A stretch of DNA of 64,000 nt from Deltaproteobacteria bacterium (GCA_016218915.1 JACRCQ010000061.1:104051-168050), one strand, 5' to 3'; shown: positions 1-9,259, numbered from the stretch's first letter. The notes: generated by a model not told the origin, from the letters alone. Numbers and translations are program-made.

Positions 1-43
1 GAGAGATGGGCATTCACTACCACCGTGGGATTGCGGTGCTGCC

Positions 44-1288
44 ATGAGACAGATCCTGAGCCTTGGGTGTCTGATCGGCTCTCTGTGTGCCTCGGCGCCG
101 TTGCTCGCGCAGGAGCAGGTGGAGCAGGCCAAGACGTACTTCAATGCCGGGGCGTCTGCCTATGAAGCCGGGCAGTTCCAGGCAGCAGCGCAGGCCTTCG
201 AGCAGGCCTACAAGCTGGCGCCGAGACCAGCGATTCTCTTCTCCCTGGCCCAGGCATTCAGGCGCCAGTACTACATCGACAAGCGACCGGACAACCTGCG
301 GCAAGCCATTGCCACCTATCGGGACTACCTGGCAAAGGTCCAGCAGGGAGGGCGTCGCGCAGATGCGGCGCAAGCGCTCGCCGAGCTGGAGCCCATTGCC
401 TCCAGGCAGACGCAGGACAGCGCGGGCGCCGCTCCCGTCGCGCCGATCAAGCCGCAAACCCGACTGATGATCTCCTCGCAGACCTCCGGCGCAACCGTGA
501 TCCTCGACAAGGCGTCCGCAGTGCCGGCTCCGCTCATCTCCGAAGTCCAGCCTGGCAAGCACCATGTCACGGTGCGGGCCCCCGGGTACTTCGACGAGGA
601 CCGGGACGTGGCCGCAGCAGAAGGCGGGGTGGTCGCCTTTGATCTCGCGTTGAAGGAAAAGCCCGCGCGGCTCCAGTTCGTGGGCGACAGCGGGGCAGAG
701 ATCTCGATCGACGGACGGCTCGCCGGAACGACACCGCTCGCGACGGCGATCGAGCTGCCTTCGGGTCATCATCTGATCACGATCACGAAGAACGGGCACA
801 AGCCGCTGGTCAGCGAGATGGTGCTCGCGCGCGATGAAGGCAAGACGATCGAGTATGCGCTCCCGTCCACGGGACAGCGGGTTGCGTCCTATGGTCTGCT
901 CACCGGCGCGGCGTTGGGCGTGATCGCAGGGGGCGTGTTCACGGGCCTTTCCCTGAGCGAGCAGCGCAAGGCGCGGGATGTGACCGACGCAGCAGCGCAG
1001 GGGAACATCCTGCCATCCGATGCGGAGGCCTACGACCAGGCACGAGCGGACCGTGACCGCTTCCGCACGGCTGCTGCGATCTCGTTCGGCTCGGGGCTGG
1101 CGCTGGGGGTGACCGGATTGCTCTTGTACGCGTTCGATCGACCTTCGGTATCTGCACCGCCTTCGCGTTTCGAGCAGAAAGCGCCGGAGCCGACCCAGCG
1201 TCCCCGCGATCCGGCCTCCATGGAGATGTCCGCGGCTCCGTTCTGGGCGCCAGGCGCAGCCGGCGTGAGCTTTGGCGGCAGATTTTGA
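44..1288 (+). CDS. TPR/PEGA-domain envelope protein
   Basis: A secreted or membrane-anchored protein of 414 residues with no enzymatic motif. A signal peptide covers about residues 1-22 (hydrophobic core, LLAQ at the end). Residues about 27-110 read as TPR-like helices (an Ala-rich stretch with AYEAGQFQAAAQAFEQAY). Two PEGA-type beta domains follow at about 138-200 and 205-272; the second has the typical ISIDGRLAGTTP core. Two hydrophobic segments at about 281-303 and 345-365 should anchor the C-terminus. The same plan (signal, TPR, PEGA, membrane part) recurs in the protein at 41952-43103. In Myxococcota such proteins often sit beside Ser/Thr kinases; here no kinase is adjacent. The start is an ATG directly before the signal peptide. 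The role is unknown; envelope scaffold is an inference. Confidence 0.85.
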   Translation: MRQILSLGCLIGSLCASAPLLAQEQVEQAKTYFNAGASAYEAGQFQAAAQAFEQAYKLAPRPAILFSLAQAFRRQYYIDKRPDNLRQAIATYRDYLAKVQQGGRRADAAQALAELEPIASRQTQDSAGAAPVAPIKPQTRLMISSQTSGATVILDKASAVPAPLISEVQPGKHHVTVRAPGYFDEDRDVAAAEGGVVAFDLALKEKPARLQFVGDSGAEISIDGRLAGTTPLATAIELPSGHHLITITKNGHKPLVSEMVLARDEGKTIEYALPSTGQRVASYGLLTGAALGVIAGGVFTGLSLSEQRKARDVTDAAAQGNILPSDAEAYDQARADRDRFRTAAAISFGSGLALGVTGLLLYAFDRPSVSAPPSRFEQKAPEPTQRPRDPASMEMSAAPFWAPGAAGVSFGGRF

Positions 1289-1332
1289 CGCAGCGATTGA
1301 CCTGACGCGCGGATGACTCCATCTTCCGCACG

Positions 1333-1812
1333 ATGCTCTCCAGAATCCCGTTCGGAAGAGCCCTGCGCGCTGCGTGGAGCTCGCTGCGCCCCCTGCCTGG
1401 GGGACGCGCGATCTTCAGCGGTGTGTTCGGCACGATGGTCCCCTACTCGGGCACGATCCACCCGCTGATCCTGGAGCTGGAGCCCGGATACGCGCGCGTG
1501 CAGATCCGCGATCGACGCAGCGTGCGCAACCACCTGGAGAGCGTGCACGCCATCGCGCTCATGAACGTCGCGGAGATGGCCACCGGGCTGGCGATGATGT
1601 TCGGGCTGCCGGATGACGCCCGGGCGATCATCACGCACTTGTCGATCGACTACCTGAAGAAGGCGCGCGGCACGCTGACCGCCGAGTGCCGGTGCGAAGT
1701 GCCGCGGACGAACGAGCGAGCGGAGTATGATTTCTCGAGCGATGTTCGCGACGAGAGTGGCGAGGTCGTAGCGCGGGCCCAGGCTCGCTGGCTGGTCGGA
1801 CCGGCTTCGTAG
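1333..1812 (+). CDS. Hotdog-fold DUF4442-like protein
   Basis: A 159-residue cytoplasmic protein resembling the DUF4442 group of hotdog-fold thioesterase relatives. The supporting features are its length, the segment running from VRNHLESVHAIALMNVAEMA (a long hotdog helix with preceding loop) and the later strand reading ITHLSIDYLKKARG, a typical hotdog dimer-interface strand. Members of the fold hydrolyse or bind acyl-CoA thioesters, but DUF4442 proteins mostly lack a proven substrate. It lies 10 bases upstream of the nitronate monooxygenase gene on the same strand, so the two are probably cotranscribed. The N-terminal 30 residues are basic and hydrophobic and could be a membrane-associating helix. 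Substrate unknown. Confidence 0.75.
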   Translation: MLSRIPFGRALRAAWSSLRPLPGGRAIFSGVFGTMVPYSGTIHPLILELEPGYARVQIRDRRSVRNHLESVHAIALMNVAEMATGLAMMFGLPDDARAIITHLSIDYLKKARGTLTAECRCEVPRTNERAEYDFSSDVRDESGEVVARAQARWLVGPAS

Positions 1813-1822
1813 GAAGGAACCC

Positions 1823-2791
1823 ATGAGCCACAGCACCCGCTTCACCCGTCAGGTCGGAATCCAGGAGCCGATCATCTGCGGCGCGATGTATCCCTGCTCC
1901 AATCCGGAGCTGGTCGCGGCCGTGTCCGAGGCCGGTGGCATCGGGATCGTGCAGCCGCTGTCCATGGTGTACGTGCACAAGCACGAGTTCCGCGCAGGGA
2001 TGAAGCTGATCCGACGGCTCACCAGCAAGCCTGTGGGCTTGAACGTGATCACGGAGAAGTCCCTGTCCCGGGTCTACGAGAAGCGCATGCGCGCCTTCCT
2101 GGACATCTCGATCGAGGAAGGCGTCCGGTTCTTCGTGACCGCGCTCGGCAATCCCCGCTGGGTCGTGGAGCGCGCGCACGCTGCGGGCGGCGTGGTCTAC
2201 CACGACGTGGTGGAGCGCAAGTGGGCCGACAAGGCGCTTCAGGCCGGGGTGGACGGGCTGATCTGCGTCAACAACAGGGCAGGCGGGCACGCTGGACGCA
2301 AGACGGCAGAGCAGCTCTGGGATGAGCTGCACGACCTGGGCGTGCCCCTGATCTGCGCGGGCGGCGTAGGCAGACCCTCGGACTACGAAGCCGCGCTGAA
2401 GCTGGGATACGATGGAGTCCAGATGGGCACGCGGTTCATCGCTACGCACGAGTGCACCGCGCACGCTGACTACAAGGCCGCGATCCTGCGCGCCGAGGAG
2501 CGGGACATCGTGCTCACCGATCGAATCACCGGCGTTCCGGTCTCCATCATACGCACACCCACCGTGGAGAAGATGGGCACGCGTGCAGGTCCGCTGGCCC
2601 GCTGGCTTCTGCGCGGCACTACCACGAGGCACTGGATGCGCGCCCTGTACACCCTTCGCAGCGCCTGGCAGCTGAAGGAAGCGTCGATGCGCGGCATGTC
2701 CTCCAAGGACTTCTGGCAAGCCGGACGTAGCGTGGCAGGGATCGATTCGATCGAGTCAGCCTCCGCGATCATCCAGCGCTTTGCTGGATAG
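1823..2791 (+). CDS. Nitronate monooxygenase (2-nitropropane dioxygenase family)
   Basis: An FMN-dependent TIM-barrel flavoenzyme of 322 residues, expected to oxidise alkyl nitronates to carbonyl compounds and nitrite. Visible signatures are the N-terminal QEPIICGAMYPCSNPELVAAVS segment typical of the family, a glycine-rich stretch ending NNRAGGHAG, the phosphate-binding CAGGVGRPSDYEAALKLG segment and the following GVQMGTRFIATHE block. The start is ATG with a strong ribosome-binding site (AGGAAGGAA) 6-8 bases upstream. Some members of this superfamily are enoyl-ACP reductases (FabK) or trans-acting polyketide enoylreductases instead; the adjacent hotdog-fold gene makes a fatty-acid role conceivable, but that is only context. 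The C-terminal 60 residues extend beyond the barrel core and look helical. Confidence 0.85.
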   Translation: MSHSTRFTRQVGIQEPIICGAMYPCSNPELVAAVSEAGGIGIVQPLSMVYVHKHEFRAGMKLIRRLTSKPVGLNVITEKSLSRVYEKRMRAFLDISIEEGVRFFVTALGNPRWVVERAHAAGGVVYHDVVERKWADKALQAGVDGLICVNNRAGGHAGRKTAEQLWDELHDLGVPLICAGGVGRPSDYEAALKLGYDGVQMGTRFIATHECTAHADYKAAILRAEERDIVLTDRITGVPVSIIRTPTVEKMGTRAGPLARWLLRGTTTRHWMRALYTLRSAWQLKEASMRGMSSKDFWQAGRSVAGIDSIESASAIIQRFAG

Positions 2792-2812
2792 GCCATCGCT
2801 CCCCACCCCCTT

Positions 2813-4369
2813 TCAGCGCACCTCTTGCTCCAGCTTCGCAGCGCTCTTGCAGCACGCGCGGTCATCTCCCGTCTCCAGCTCGCAGCAGCGTCGGTAGTAG
2901 CGCAGCGCCTGCACGGGATCGCGCGGACGCACGTCGCTCAGCTCCCACGAGAACGCGAGCCAGGAGCAGCCTGCACGCCGGCGCTTGGGGTCTGCACCCG
3001 AATCGCATTCCCGGCCGTGATGCTCCACCACGCGGTTGAGCAGCTCCCATCCGCGGGAAAGATCCTGTCCGACGACACGTCCGTCCAGATACATGCGAGC
3101 GAGCCGATCGCACTCGACCCATTCGCCCGAGTCGCACTTCTTGCTGCGCAACGAAGCTGCCTGCTCGTAGGCTGCAACGGCGCCCGCAAGATCTCGCTTG
3201 CCGGCGATCTCGGACTTGAGAACGTCGCCGAGCGCGGTGCACGCCAACGCTTGCCCCTCGTTGCAGGAATCTCGAAACAGCTGCGCTGCTCGAAGGCGCA
3301 GCCGATCGGCTTCCGACCCATTCTCGGGTACGCCGCGTCCTTCGGCGTAGGCATCTGCTGCACGGACGCAGCTCGAGGCCTGTCCTTCTCCACACGCGCG
3401 CACGGCGGAGGACACGGGGCCGGTGTCGAACCGCTCCAGGATCAATCCCGGGATCTTCTTGGGCGGCACGCCCAGCGACAGGCAAGAAGAGCTCCCGCCT
3501 GCTTCACATCCTAGCTTCCACGCGTCCAGGGCGCGCTGCAGATCCACGCCTGTGCCGCGCCCTTTCTCGCGCAGGATGCCGAGCGTGTGGCATGCGTCGC
3601 CCTTGGGAAGCCCCCATCGCTCGGTGGGCGGGGACTGGCATTCTGCGTCCAGGAGCGGCACCGCGCGTCGGTAGAGCTCGACTGCGCGCTGGACTTGCAC
3701 GGCGCCGCCTTCGCCTCGCTGGTACATCTCCCCGGCCTGGCTGCAACCGTCGCCGGAGCCGCGATCACAGGCCTTCTCCAGATACTGGCGAGCGGTCGGC
3801 GGATCCGCATGGACCGGGGATGGAATGTGCTGGTGTCGATAGAGCTCTCCCAGATGCAGGCACGCCGCGCTGTGTCCGTGCTCGCACGCCTTGGCTCGCA
3901 AGGAGAACGCCTGCTCATCCTCGGCGCGTCCCCGGCCTGCAAGACGCTGCGCTTCGTCCATGCAGGTCGGCTCGCTGCCGAGCTCGCAGGCGCGGACCGC
4001 CAATCGCAACGCAAGGCCCGGCTGCGGAAAGCGGTGCTCCTCGGCCCGCGCCAAGCTCGCCCCGCGCAGACACGCCTGCAGATCGCCCCCCATGCACTTG
4101 CCGTCCAGTGCAGACATCCCGATCGCCCAGAGCTGCTGGGCGCGTTGATGGTCGCCTCGGACCCCGTCGCCGCTCGCCAGGCGCAGCGCCAGCGCGATGC
4201 AGTCTTCCTGCGATCCCTTCCTGCATCGGCCTTCCTGGCGAAAGGTCTTCAGCCAGTCACGCTTGACCAGGGCGAATGCACCGGCAGCGGCCACCACGAC
4301 GCCCAGGGCGAGCAGGCTCCATCGAAGGCGTCGGGGCCTGCCTTCAGCTCGCGGGTTGGATCGGTACAC
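2813..4369 (-). CDS. Membrane-anchored Sel1-like repeat protein
   Basis: A 518-residue protein with an N-terminal transmembrane anchor (about residues 18-37, preceded by several Arg) and a long periplasmic or extracytoplasmic part made of Sel1-like repeats. The repeats are recognisable by ACDRGSGDGCSQAGEMYQRGEGG and CNEGQALACTALGDVL-type units, most carrying a pair of cysteines about 6-7 residues apart, as in the Cys-rich Hcp/Sel1 family. Such solenoids act as protein-interaction scaffolds. The start is GTG and lies inside the last codons of the upstream gene (overlap of 26 bases), which suggests translational coupling with the zinc-ribbon membrane protein at 4344-5732. It is convergent with the nitronate monooxygenase gene with only about 20 bases between the stops. 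Partner unknown. Confidence 0.85.
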   Translation of the reverse strand: MYRSNPRAEGRPRRLRWSLLALGVVVAAAGAFALVKRDWLKTFRQEGRCRKGSQEDCIALALRLASGDGVRGDHQRAQQLWAIGMSALDGKCMGGDLQACLRGASLARAEEHRFPQPGLALRLAVRACELGSEPTCMDEAQRLAGRGRAEDEQAFSLRAKACEHGHSAACLHLGELYRHQHIPSPVHADPPTARQYLEKACDRGSGDGCSQAGEMYQRGEGGAVQVQRAVELYRRAVPLLDAECQSPPTERWGLPKGDACHTLGILREKGRGTGVDLQRALDAWKLGCEAGGSSSCLSLGVPPKKIPGLILERFDTGPVSSAVRACGEGQASSCVRAADAYAEGRGVPENGSEADRLRLRAAQLFRDSCNEGQALACTALGDVLKSEIAGKRDLAGAVAAYEQAASLRSKKCDSGEWVECDRLARMYLDGRVVGQDLSRGWELLNRVVEHHGRECDSGADPKRRRAGCSWLAFSWELSDVRPRDPVQALRYYRRCCELETGDDRACCKSAAKLEQEVR

Positions 4370-5732
4370 CGAACCACACGCTCCGGTTCTTCGGATTGAT
4401 CGGGTCGATGATGCAGGGATAGTAGCCAGGCGCTACAGGGGTGTCCTGGGTCACCGAGGTGGATTCCTTGCTGAGGCCTTTCATCGAGGAGACCTCGATG
4501 ACGAGGTTCCACCGGGTCGAGGTCGAGTTCTTGCCGCGCACAAGCTCGCTCTTGGCGCTCAGGACCCGAACGAACGAGCGAATTCCGGCCTTCTTGAGCC
4601 TCACCTCACCCAGGATCCCTCCGATGAGCGCAAGGCACACGAAGAACAGCAGCGTGCCCCAGATACCCGTGTTCACCGCAATGGCTCCGTTGCCATTCTT
4701 GCCGCAGTTCAGCTGAGCCGTGCCGAAGAGCACAGGCCAGAGCACGAAGCCCGTGGCGAACAGCAGGGCCGAGCCGACTCCTCCCGTGGCGAAGGCTCCC
4801 AGGATCCACCCGCCAAAGGACTTTGGCCTGAACTTGAGGTCCAGCTCATCCCAGACCTGCGCGTGCATGGCTGTGCAGGCATTGGGGCAGAGCGGCGCAC
4901 GCGCGCCACTCCGCAGCGCGGACTGGACCTTCCACAGGGCTCGGGCATCGCGCAGCAGATGCTCGCGCAGGGCCGCTGCAGCCGCTGGAAGCTGGCCGGT
5001 GTTCTCCATTGCATCACACCGCAGCAGGACGGCCTCGAACTCGAAGGCGTCGAGAATCGGCACGTCGCCTGCCCTGTGCCCCAGAATCGCCAGCACGTTG
5101 GGGTACAAGCCTTTGGCCCGAAGCACGTGGCTCGCAGCGATTCGGTACGCCGTGTCGGTCAGAAGCATCAGCGGGCGCGGGTTGACCAGAGCAAGCCACT
5201 CCTCTGCGGCCGCCACGTCGCCCGCAATGACCGCAGCCTGGGCGAGCCGGCACCGCAGCACCTGCCGAAACCCCTCGTCTGGGAGCAGCTCGATCGCACT
5301 CTCGAGCAGCGCCCGGCATTCCCGATCCGGCAGCGTCGGAGCCAGAATCAGCGTCAGATGAAAGAGCCTCTCGGCCTCGGCAAAGGACGCACCCGTCTGC
5401 AAGGCCCGGCGAGCAGTGAGCCACTGCTGCCTGGCTGCAGCCAGCTTCTCCGCGGTCAGGTCGTCCCCGAGCAGATAGTCCTCGAGCCCTGGAGGTGTCT
5501 GCCAGACCTTGGCATCCTGCTCACGAAGACGCTGTATGCGCTCGGCTTCGCTGACCGACGACGTGTCCACCAGGCCGGGCGCCCCAGGCATCGAGTCGAC
5601 GCGGTCGGAAACCTGGTTGGTCGCCTGGCAATACGCGCAGCGATGAGCACCTGCTTGCACACCCACGTCCAGCGGCGCACCGCAGTTGTTGCAGGCAAGC
5701 ACGCGCGTGGAGCGGCTGAACACGGTAGCCAT
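4344..5732 (-). CDS. Zinc-ribbon membrane protein of unknown function
   Basis: A 462-residue protein not recognised as a named family. The N-terminus has a clear zinc ribbon: C14-x2-C17 and C32-x2-C35. The middle (about 60-260) is helical and reminiscent of TPR-type repeats. Two hydrophobic segments near residues 300-325 and 340-362, rich in Gly/Ala/Leu/Val, are probable transmembrane helices, followed by a soluble tail of about 95 residues. The start is ATG. It is 38 bases downstream of the SUMF1-like gene and overlaps the start of the Sel1 gene, so the three minus-strand genes may form one unit. The zinc ribbon probably faces the cytoplasm. Function unknown. Confidence 0.8.
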   Translation of the reverse strand: MATVFSRSTRVLACNNCGAPLDVGVQAGAHRCAYCQATNQVSDRVDSMPGAPGLVDTSSVSEAERIQRLREQDAKVWQTPPGLEDYLLGDDLTAEKLAAARQQWLTARRALQTGASFAEAERLFHLTLILAPTLPDRECRALLESAIELLPDEGFRQVLRCRLAQAAVIAGDVAAAEEWLALVNPRPLMLLTDTAYRIAASHVLRAKGLYPNVLAILGHRAGDVPILDAFEFEAVLLRCDAMENTGQLPAAAAALREHLLRDARALWKVQSALRSGARAPLCPNACTAMHAQVWDELDLKFRPKSFGGWILGAFATGGVGSALLFATGFVLWPVLFGTAQLNCGKNGNGAIAVNTGIWGTLLFFVCLALIGGILGEVRLKKAGIRSFVRVLSAKSELVRGKNSTSTRWNLVIEVSSMKGLSKESTSVTQDTPVAPGYYPCIIDPINPKNRSVWFGVPIQPAS

Positions 5733-5770
5733 GCCGACAGGCTAGGCGCTCCCGTCGATCTCCTGCAACC

Positions 5771-6898
5771 TCAGTCTGCGCAACAGCGGAACCCGGTCGA
5801 GTAGTCCCAATGCAGCGTATTGTGCGCAGTCGTGGCGTACAGACATCCCGGCCCGTTCAACACCGTGTCCACGTAGAATCCGCCCCGGAACGTCCCGGCA
5901 GGGTCTGCCGTCCACTCGTGCAGATTGCCCATCATGTCGTAGGCGCCCTCCGCTGTGACGCACCCCGCAAGCGAGCCCGCTGGCTGCAGGGACATGGGCA
6001 GCTGATTCAGGCAGGCGTTGTCGATCTCCGAGTAGATCCAGCTGTCGGTCGTGCCGAAGTACTCCACGGCCGGGTGGACGTCGCGATGGTCGTTGCACAC
6101 CCCGAGCTGGAGCGCGTCGCCGTACGGATACGTCGTGTCCGTCGGGCCCTGACAGGCGCGAAGCCACTCGTCATCGGTGCAGAGCCGCTTTCCCGCGTTG
6201 CTGCAGGCTTCGTCGGCCTTGACCTGATTGATGTAGCCCTGCGGGACCGCACCCTTCACGCTGACCGCACGCACCGGGACGTCGGGAAACAGGTAGGGTG
6301 ACCAGGAGGTTCCATCGCTCATCCACACGAGCGATGCCTCGAACTGGTCAATGCAGAAGGTCGTCACGCGGACCATGCCCGCTGGACACCCGCCTTGTCC
6401 GGCCGCTTCCGCGGTCTTCGAAGCATTGGGAAGCTGGACCACCGCCGGATCGCACAGCGCCAGGCCGTAAGGCACGCAGCACTGGATATTCGATGGCCCA
6501 GGGCAGAAGCCAGGAGTTGCGGCATGGTCTGCGAGGGCTTCGCACGCCGCCACGTCCATGCATTCGCCAGGCACGCCCTCCACCGAGCAATCCGGCTGCG
6601 CACCATCGCCACCCTCGGTCGGCGCGTCTGTCTCCACTGCGCCATCCCCCACGCTGCCTGCGCTGCCGCCCGCGTCTGCTCCAGCTTGGCCGCCGCTACC
6701 CGCGGCTCCGGCTTTGCCTGCGCTTGCTGAGCTGCCCGCAGCTCCTGCCAGCCCCGCGGAGCCTGCGAACCCTGCGCTGCCTTCAATCCCAGCGTCCTGC
6801 GACACAAACCATGGCGATCCTTCGTCCGATGACCCACACGCCCACAGCCCGACGCACGCAACCCACCCGCTCGCCAGTAGGGCTGGTCGTCGAGTCAT
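5771..6898 (-). CDS. SUMF1/FGE-like domain lipoprotein
   Basis: A 375-residue predicted lipoprotein with a C-terminal formylglycine-generating-enzyme-like (SUMF1) domain. The ATG chosen gives a compact signal peptide with twin arginines and lipobox LWAC (Cys21). A Gly/Ala/Ser linker of roughly 70 residues follows. The SUMF1 fold is shown by GKRLCTDDEWLRACQG, the MMGNLHEWTAD motif and a C-terminal STGFRCC. In true FGE enzymes two cysteines near the end bind copper and oxidise a substrate Cys; many extracytoplasmic bacterial SUMF1 proteins have other roles, so activity is uncertain. Longer starts at 6925 (ATG) and 7021 (TTG) would put a hydrophilic extension before the signal. It may be cotranscribed with the two downstream genes. 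Confidence 0.85.
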   Translation of the reverse strand: MTRRPALLASGWVACVGLWACGSSDEGSPWFVSQDAGIEGSAGFAGSAGLAGAAGSSASAGKAGAAGSGGQAGADAGGSAGSVGDGAVETDAPTEGGDGAQPDCSVEGVPGECMDVAACEALADHAATPGFCPGPSNIQCCVPYGLALCDPAVVQLPNASKTAEAAGQGGCPAGMVRVTTFCIDQFEASLVWMSDGTSWSPYLFPDVPVRAVSVKGAVPQGYINQVKADEACSNAGKRLCTDDEWLRACQGPTDTTYPYGDALQLGVCNDHRDVHPAVEYFGTTDSWIYSEIDNACLNQLPMSLQPAGSLAGCVTAEGAYDMMGNLHEWTADPAGTFRGGFYVDTVLNGPGCLYATTAHNTLHWDYSTGFRCCAD

Positions 6899-7086
6899 CC
6901 AGGGAGCTGCTCGGTCGAACGTCATCGGGTTGCGGAAAGGAAAGCGGCTCGCGATGTCAGGTTCGCACGCTGGCTCCACAGCAACAAGGGCTCGGCGGAT
7001 GGCGTTGGCGGAGTGGGGCAAGGCGACCTTGGCGCCGGACCAGAGAGGGAGATCGACGCGGTGGCCGAACGTACGTTCAGGTACGA

Positions 7087-7110
7087 TATGGATAGACGAC
7101 TGGATCCATA
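7087..7110. promoter_or_regulatory. Dyad upstream of the surface-protein gene
   Basis: A perfect 7-base inverted repeat, TATGGAT and ATCCATA, with a 10-base spacer lies 44-67 bases before the ATG at 7154, in the 255-base gap between two divergent genes. Its size and position fit a transcription-factor operator, but no regulator is encoded next to it. The AACAGGTGA just before the ATG is a good ribosome-binding site. Confidence 0.3.
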
Positions 7111-7153
7111 AGTGTTACCCAAGCGCACATCGTAGCCAACAGGTGAATCCATC

Positions 7154-9259
7154 ATGCGCGCCTACTCGATCCTCCCTTGTGCTGCCCTTGTTTCCGCCTT
7201 CCTTGCCGCTTCTTCTGCCTGGTCTGCGCCGCCCGTTTTGCGCCATCAGGCTGACCAGCGCGGCGACGCTCGTGTGATCGGAAGCTCACTGGCAGTCGAC
7301 TGCCACACCAAGCAGCCGCTCGCCAGTGGGGCAGCAGCCGCATGCGCGGCAGAGGCGGAGACCTCGGACACGGCGCCGGACCTCTACTGGCACGACTCGC
7401 ACGCGTCAGCCCTGGTGCAGGCTGTCGATGCGCGCACCGCCGCCACGCTCGAGCTGCCGGCAGGAGCCAAGGTCACCTACGCCCGGCTTTACTGGGCCTC
7501 GCTCAAGCAGGGGTCGGATCCGGACACGAATGCGGTGTTCGATTGTCCCTCGTGCGCGCAGCTGGTGGTCGACGCAGACGCCAGCAACGTCGAGCCTCAC
7601 CCCTACAACGCGGATTGGTACTTCTACCAGTCGTCAGGCGACGTGACTGCCTATGTTGCCTCGCACGGAGCAGGCGCGTACCGCGTGACCGGCGTGGACG
7701 GTGTCGCGCTCGCGGGCGTCAAGCTCGACGTGGCTTTCGCCGCATGGACGCTGGTGGTGTTCTACGAGAAGCCGACCGAGGATCTGCGCAATCTCGCGCT
7801 GTTCGACGGGCTGTTCCACGTGGATCCGCCGTCGCAGGGCTCGTTCGTGGAGACCAAGGTCAACCTGGCTGGCTTCCTGGTGCCGGCCTCGTTCGACGCG
7901 AAGATGTCGGCGTTCGTGTACGAAGGCGACTACGACTACCCGGGCGATCACTTTGCGATCAACGGCGTGCCGGTATCGAACGGAAACGGCAATCCCGACA
8001 ACTTCTTCGACTCCTCGCGCACGTATCTCGGGGCTCCGGTGTCAGGAGCGTTGGACGAGCCGAAGCTGTCGGGTCTGCCCGACTCCATGGCGGGGTATGA
8101 TCTGCACACGGTCGACGTCTCTGCGCTGGTGAAGGCCGCGGACACGACCGCAACGATCAGCGCCGACTCGATCTACGACAAGTTCTACCTCGGCGGCTTC
8201 GTCACCTCGCTCACGGACAAGTCCCCCTGGTTCAGCGACTTCACCAAGACGGTGAAGGATCTGAATGGCGGGCTGGTGCTCACCGGAGACGAGCTCGAGT
8301 ACACGATCAAGGCGACGAACACGGGCAGCGACGATGCCGTGAACACCACGGTGACCGATGCGCTCGAAGCAGGGCTCGCGTTCGTGCCGGGCTCGATCCG
8401 GATCGTGTCCGGAGGCGTGGTCGGCCTCAAGACCGATCCTGCGGGTGACGATCAGGGCGAGTACGAGGCAGCGAGCAAGAGCGTGACCGTGCGCGTGGGC
8501 TCGGGCGCTACAGCGACCAAGGGCGGGCTCGTGCCTGTGGGCGCAAGCTTCGAGATCAGCTTCCGGGCCAAGGTCGTGGCGACCCAGGGCGTGGTTGCGA
8601 ATCACGCGCTCCTGACTGCGTCCGGCAGCGGCGGCGGCACCCCCAAGACCTGGCAGACCGACGCGGATCCGAACACCATCGGCAACCAGGACACAGTGGT
8701 GACCGTGGACGAGTGCCAGGACGACTCGCAGTGCAGCGGAACGACGCCGCATTGTGACACCAGCACGCACAAGTGCGTGCCCTGCGGTAGCGACGCGGAT
8801 TGCACGGATCCGAATGCGCCTGCTTGCCAGAGCGACGGCTCGTGCGGGGAATGCTCGAAGACGAACGACAAGCTGTGCGAGGACCCCAAGCCGGTATGCG
8901 TGATTGGAACCGGGAAGGCATTCTGCGGATGCGACGACGACGCTGACTGCGGGGATGCAACGAGCGGTCGGGTGTGCGATCTGAGCATCTCGACCTGCAT
9001 CGATGGTTGCCGAGGCAAGGGCGGCAACGGGTGCCCCACGGACGAGAGCTGCACCTCGCTCGACACATCGATCGGCGAGTGCGTGCCGCCCGTGGTCGAT
9101 CAGCCGAAGGAGCCTGCGCCCGAGCTGGTCGTAACCAAGGACGAGGGGAGCTGCGCGTGCTCCACGCCCGGCTCGACCTCGTCACGCGGTGCCGCATCGC
9201 TGATCGGCGTGGCAATCGCCGCCCTCGCCTGCGCCCTCATGCGCAAGCGCAGCCGCTAG
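7154..9259 (+). CDS. DUF11/Cys-rich surface protein with MYXO-CTERM-like tail
   Basis: A 701-residue exported protein. A signal peptide ends near AWSA (residue 24). The region to about 365 is a beta-rich ectodomain of unknown type. Residues about 370-485 form a DUF11-like repeat (ELEYTIKATNTGSDDAVNTT, then a KVVATQGVV-type end). Residues about 512-655 are a Cys-rich stalk with DSQCSGTTPHCDTSTHKC-type units. The last 35 residues are a sorting-signal look-alike: C667-A-C669-x3-G, a hydrophobic helix and a basic RKRSR end. This resembles the MYXO-CTERM signal processed by myxosortase in Myxococcota and the overall plan of TraA-type outer-membrane-exchange receptors, but I see no evidence that it is TraA. 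Good AGGTGA ribosome-binding site. Likely attached to the cell surface. Confidence 0.8.
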   Translation: MRAYSILPCAALVSAFLAASSAWSAPPVLRHQADQRGDARVIGSSLAVDCHTKQPLASGAAAACAAEAETSDTAPDLYWHDSHASALVQAVDARTAATLELPAGAKVTYARLYWASLKQGSDPDTNAVFDCPSCAQLVVDADASNVEPHPYNADWYFYQSSGDVTAYVASHGAGAYRVTGVDGVALAGVKLDVAFAAWTLVVFYEKPTEDLRNLALFDGLFHVDPPSQGSFVETKVNLAGFLVPASFDAKMSAFVYEGDYDYPGDHFAINGVPVSNGNGNPDNFFDSSRTYLGAPVSGALDEPKLSGLPDSMAGYDLHTVDVSALVKAADTTATISADSIYDKFYLGGFVTSLTDKSPWFSDFTKTVKDLNGGLVLTGDELEYTIKATNTGSDDAVNTTVTDALEAGLAFVPGSIRIVSGGVVGLKTDPAGDDQGEYEAASKSVTVRVGSGATATKGGLVPVGASFEISFRAKVVATQGVVANHALLTASGSGGGTPKTWQTDADPNTIGNQDTVVTVDECQDDSQCSGTTPHCDTSTHKCVPCGSDADCTDPNAPACQSDGSCGECSKTNDKLCEDPKPVCVIGTGKAFCGCDDDADCGDATSGRVCDLSISTCIDGCRGKGGNGCPTDESCTSLDTSIGECVPPVVDQPKEPAPELVVTKDEGSCACSTPGSTSSRGAASLIGVAIAALACALMRKRSR

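Noticed and set aside
4197..5804. 535-codon plus-strand frame
   Set aside because: Antisense to the zinc-ribbon and Sel1 genes, with no sensible protein features.
5771..6898. Certain sulfatase-activating enzyme
   Set aside because: The SUMF1 fold is clear, but it is an exported lipoprotein and no sulfatase gene is nearby, so enzymatic activation cannot be claimed.
7154..9259. TraA outer-membrane-exchange receptor
   Set aside because: Only the general plan (Cys-rich stalk plus MYXO-CTERM-like end) is similar; the PA14-like variable domain and a traB neighbour are not visible.
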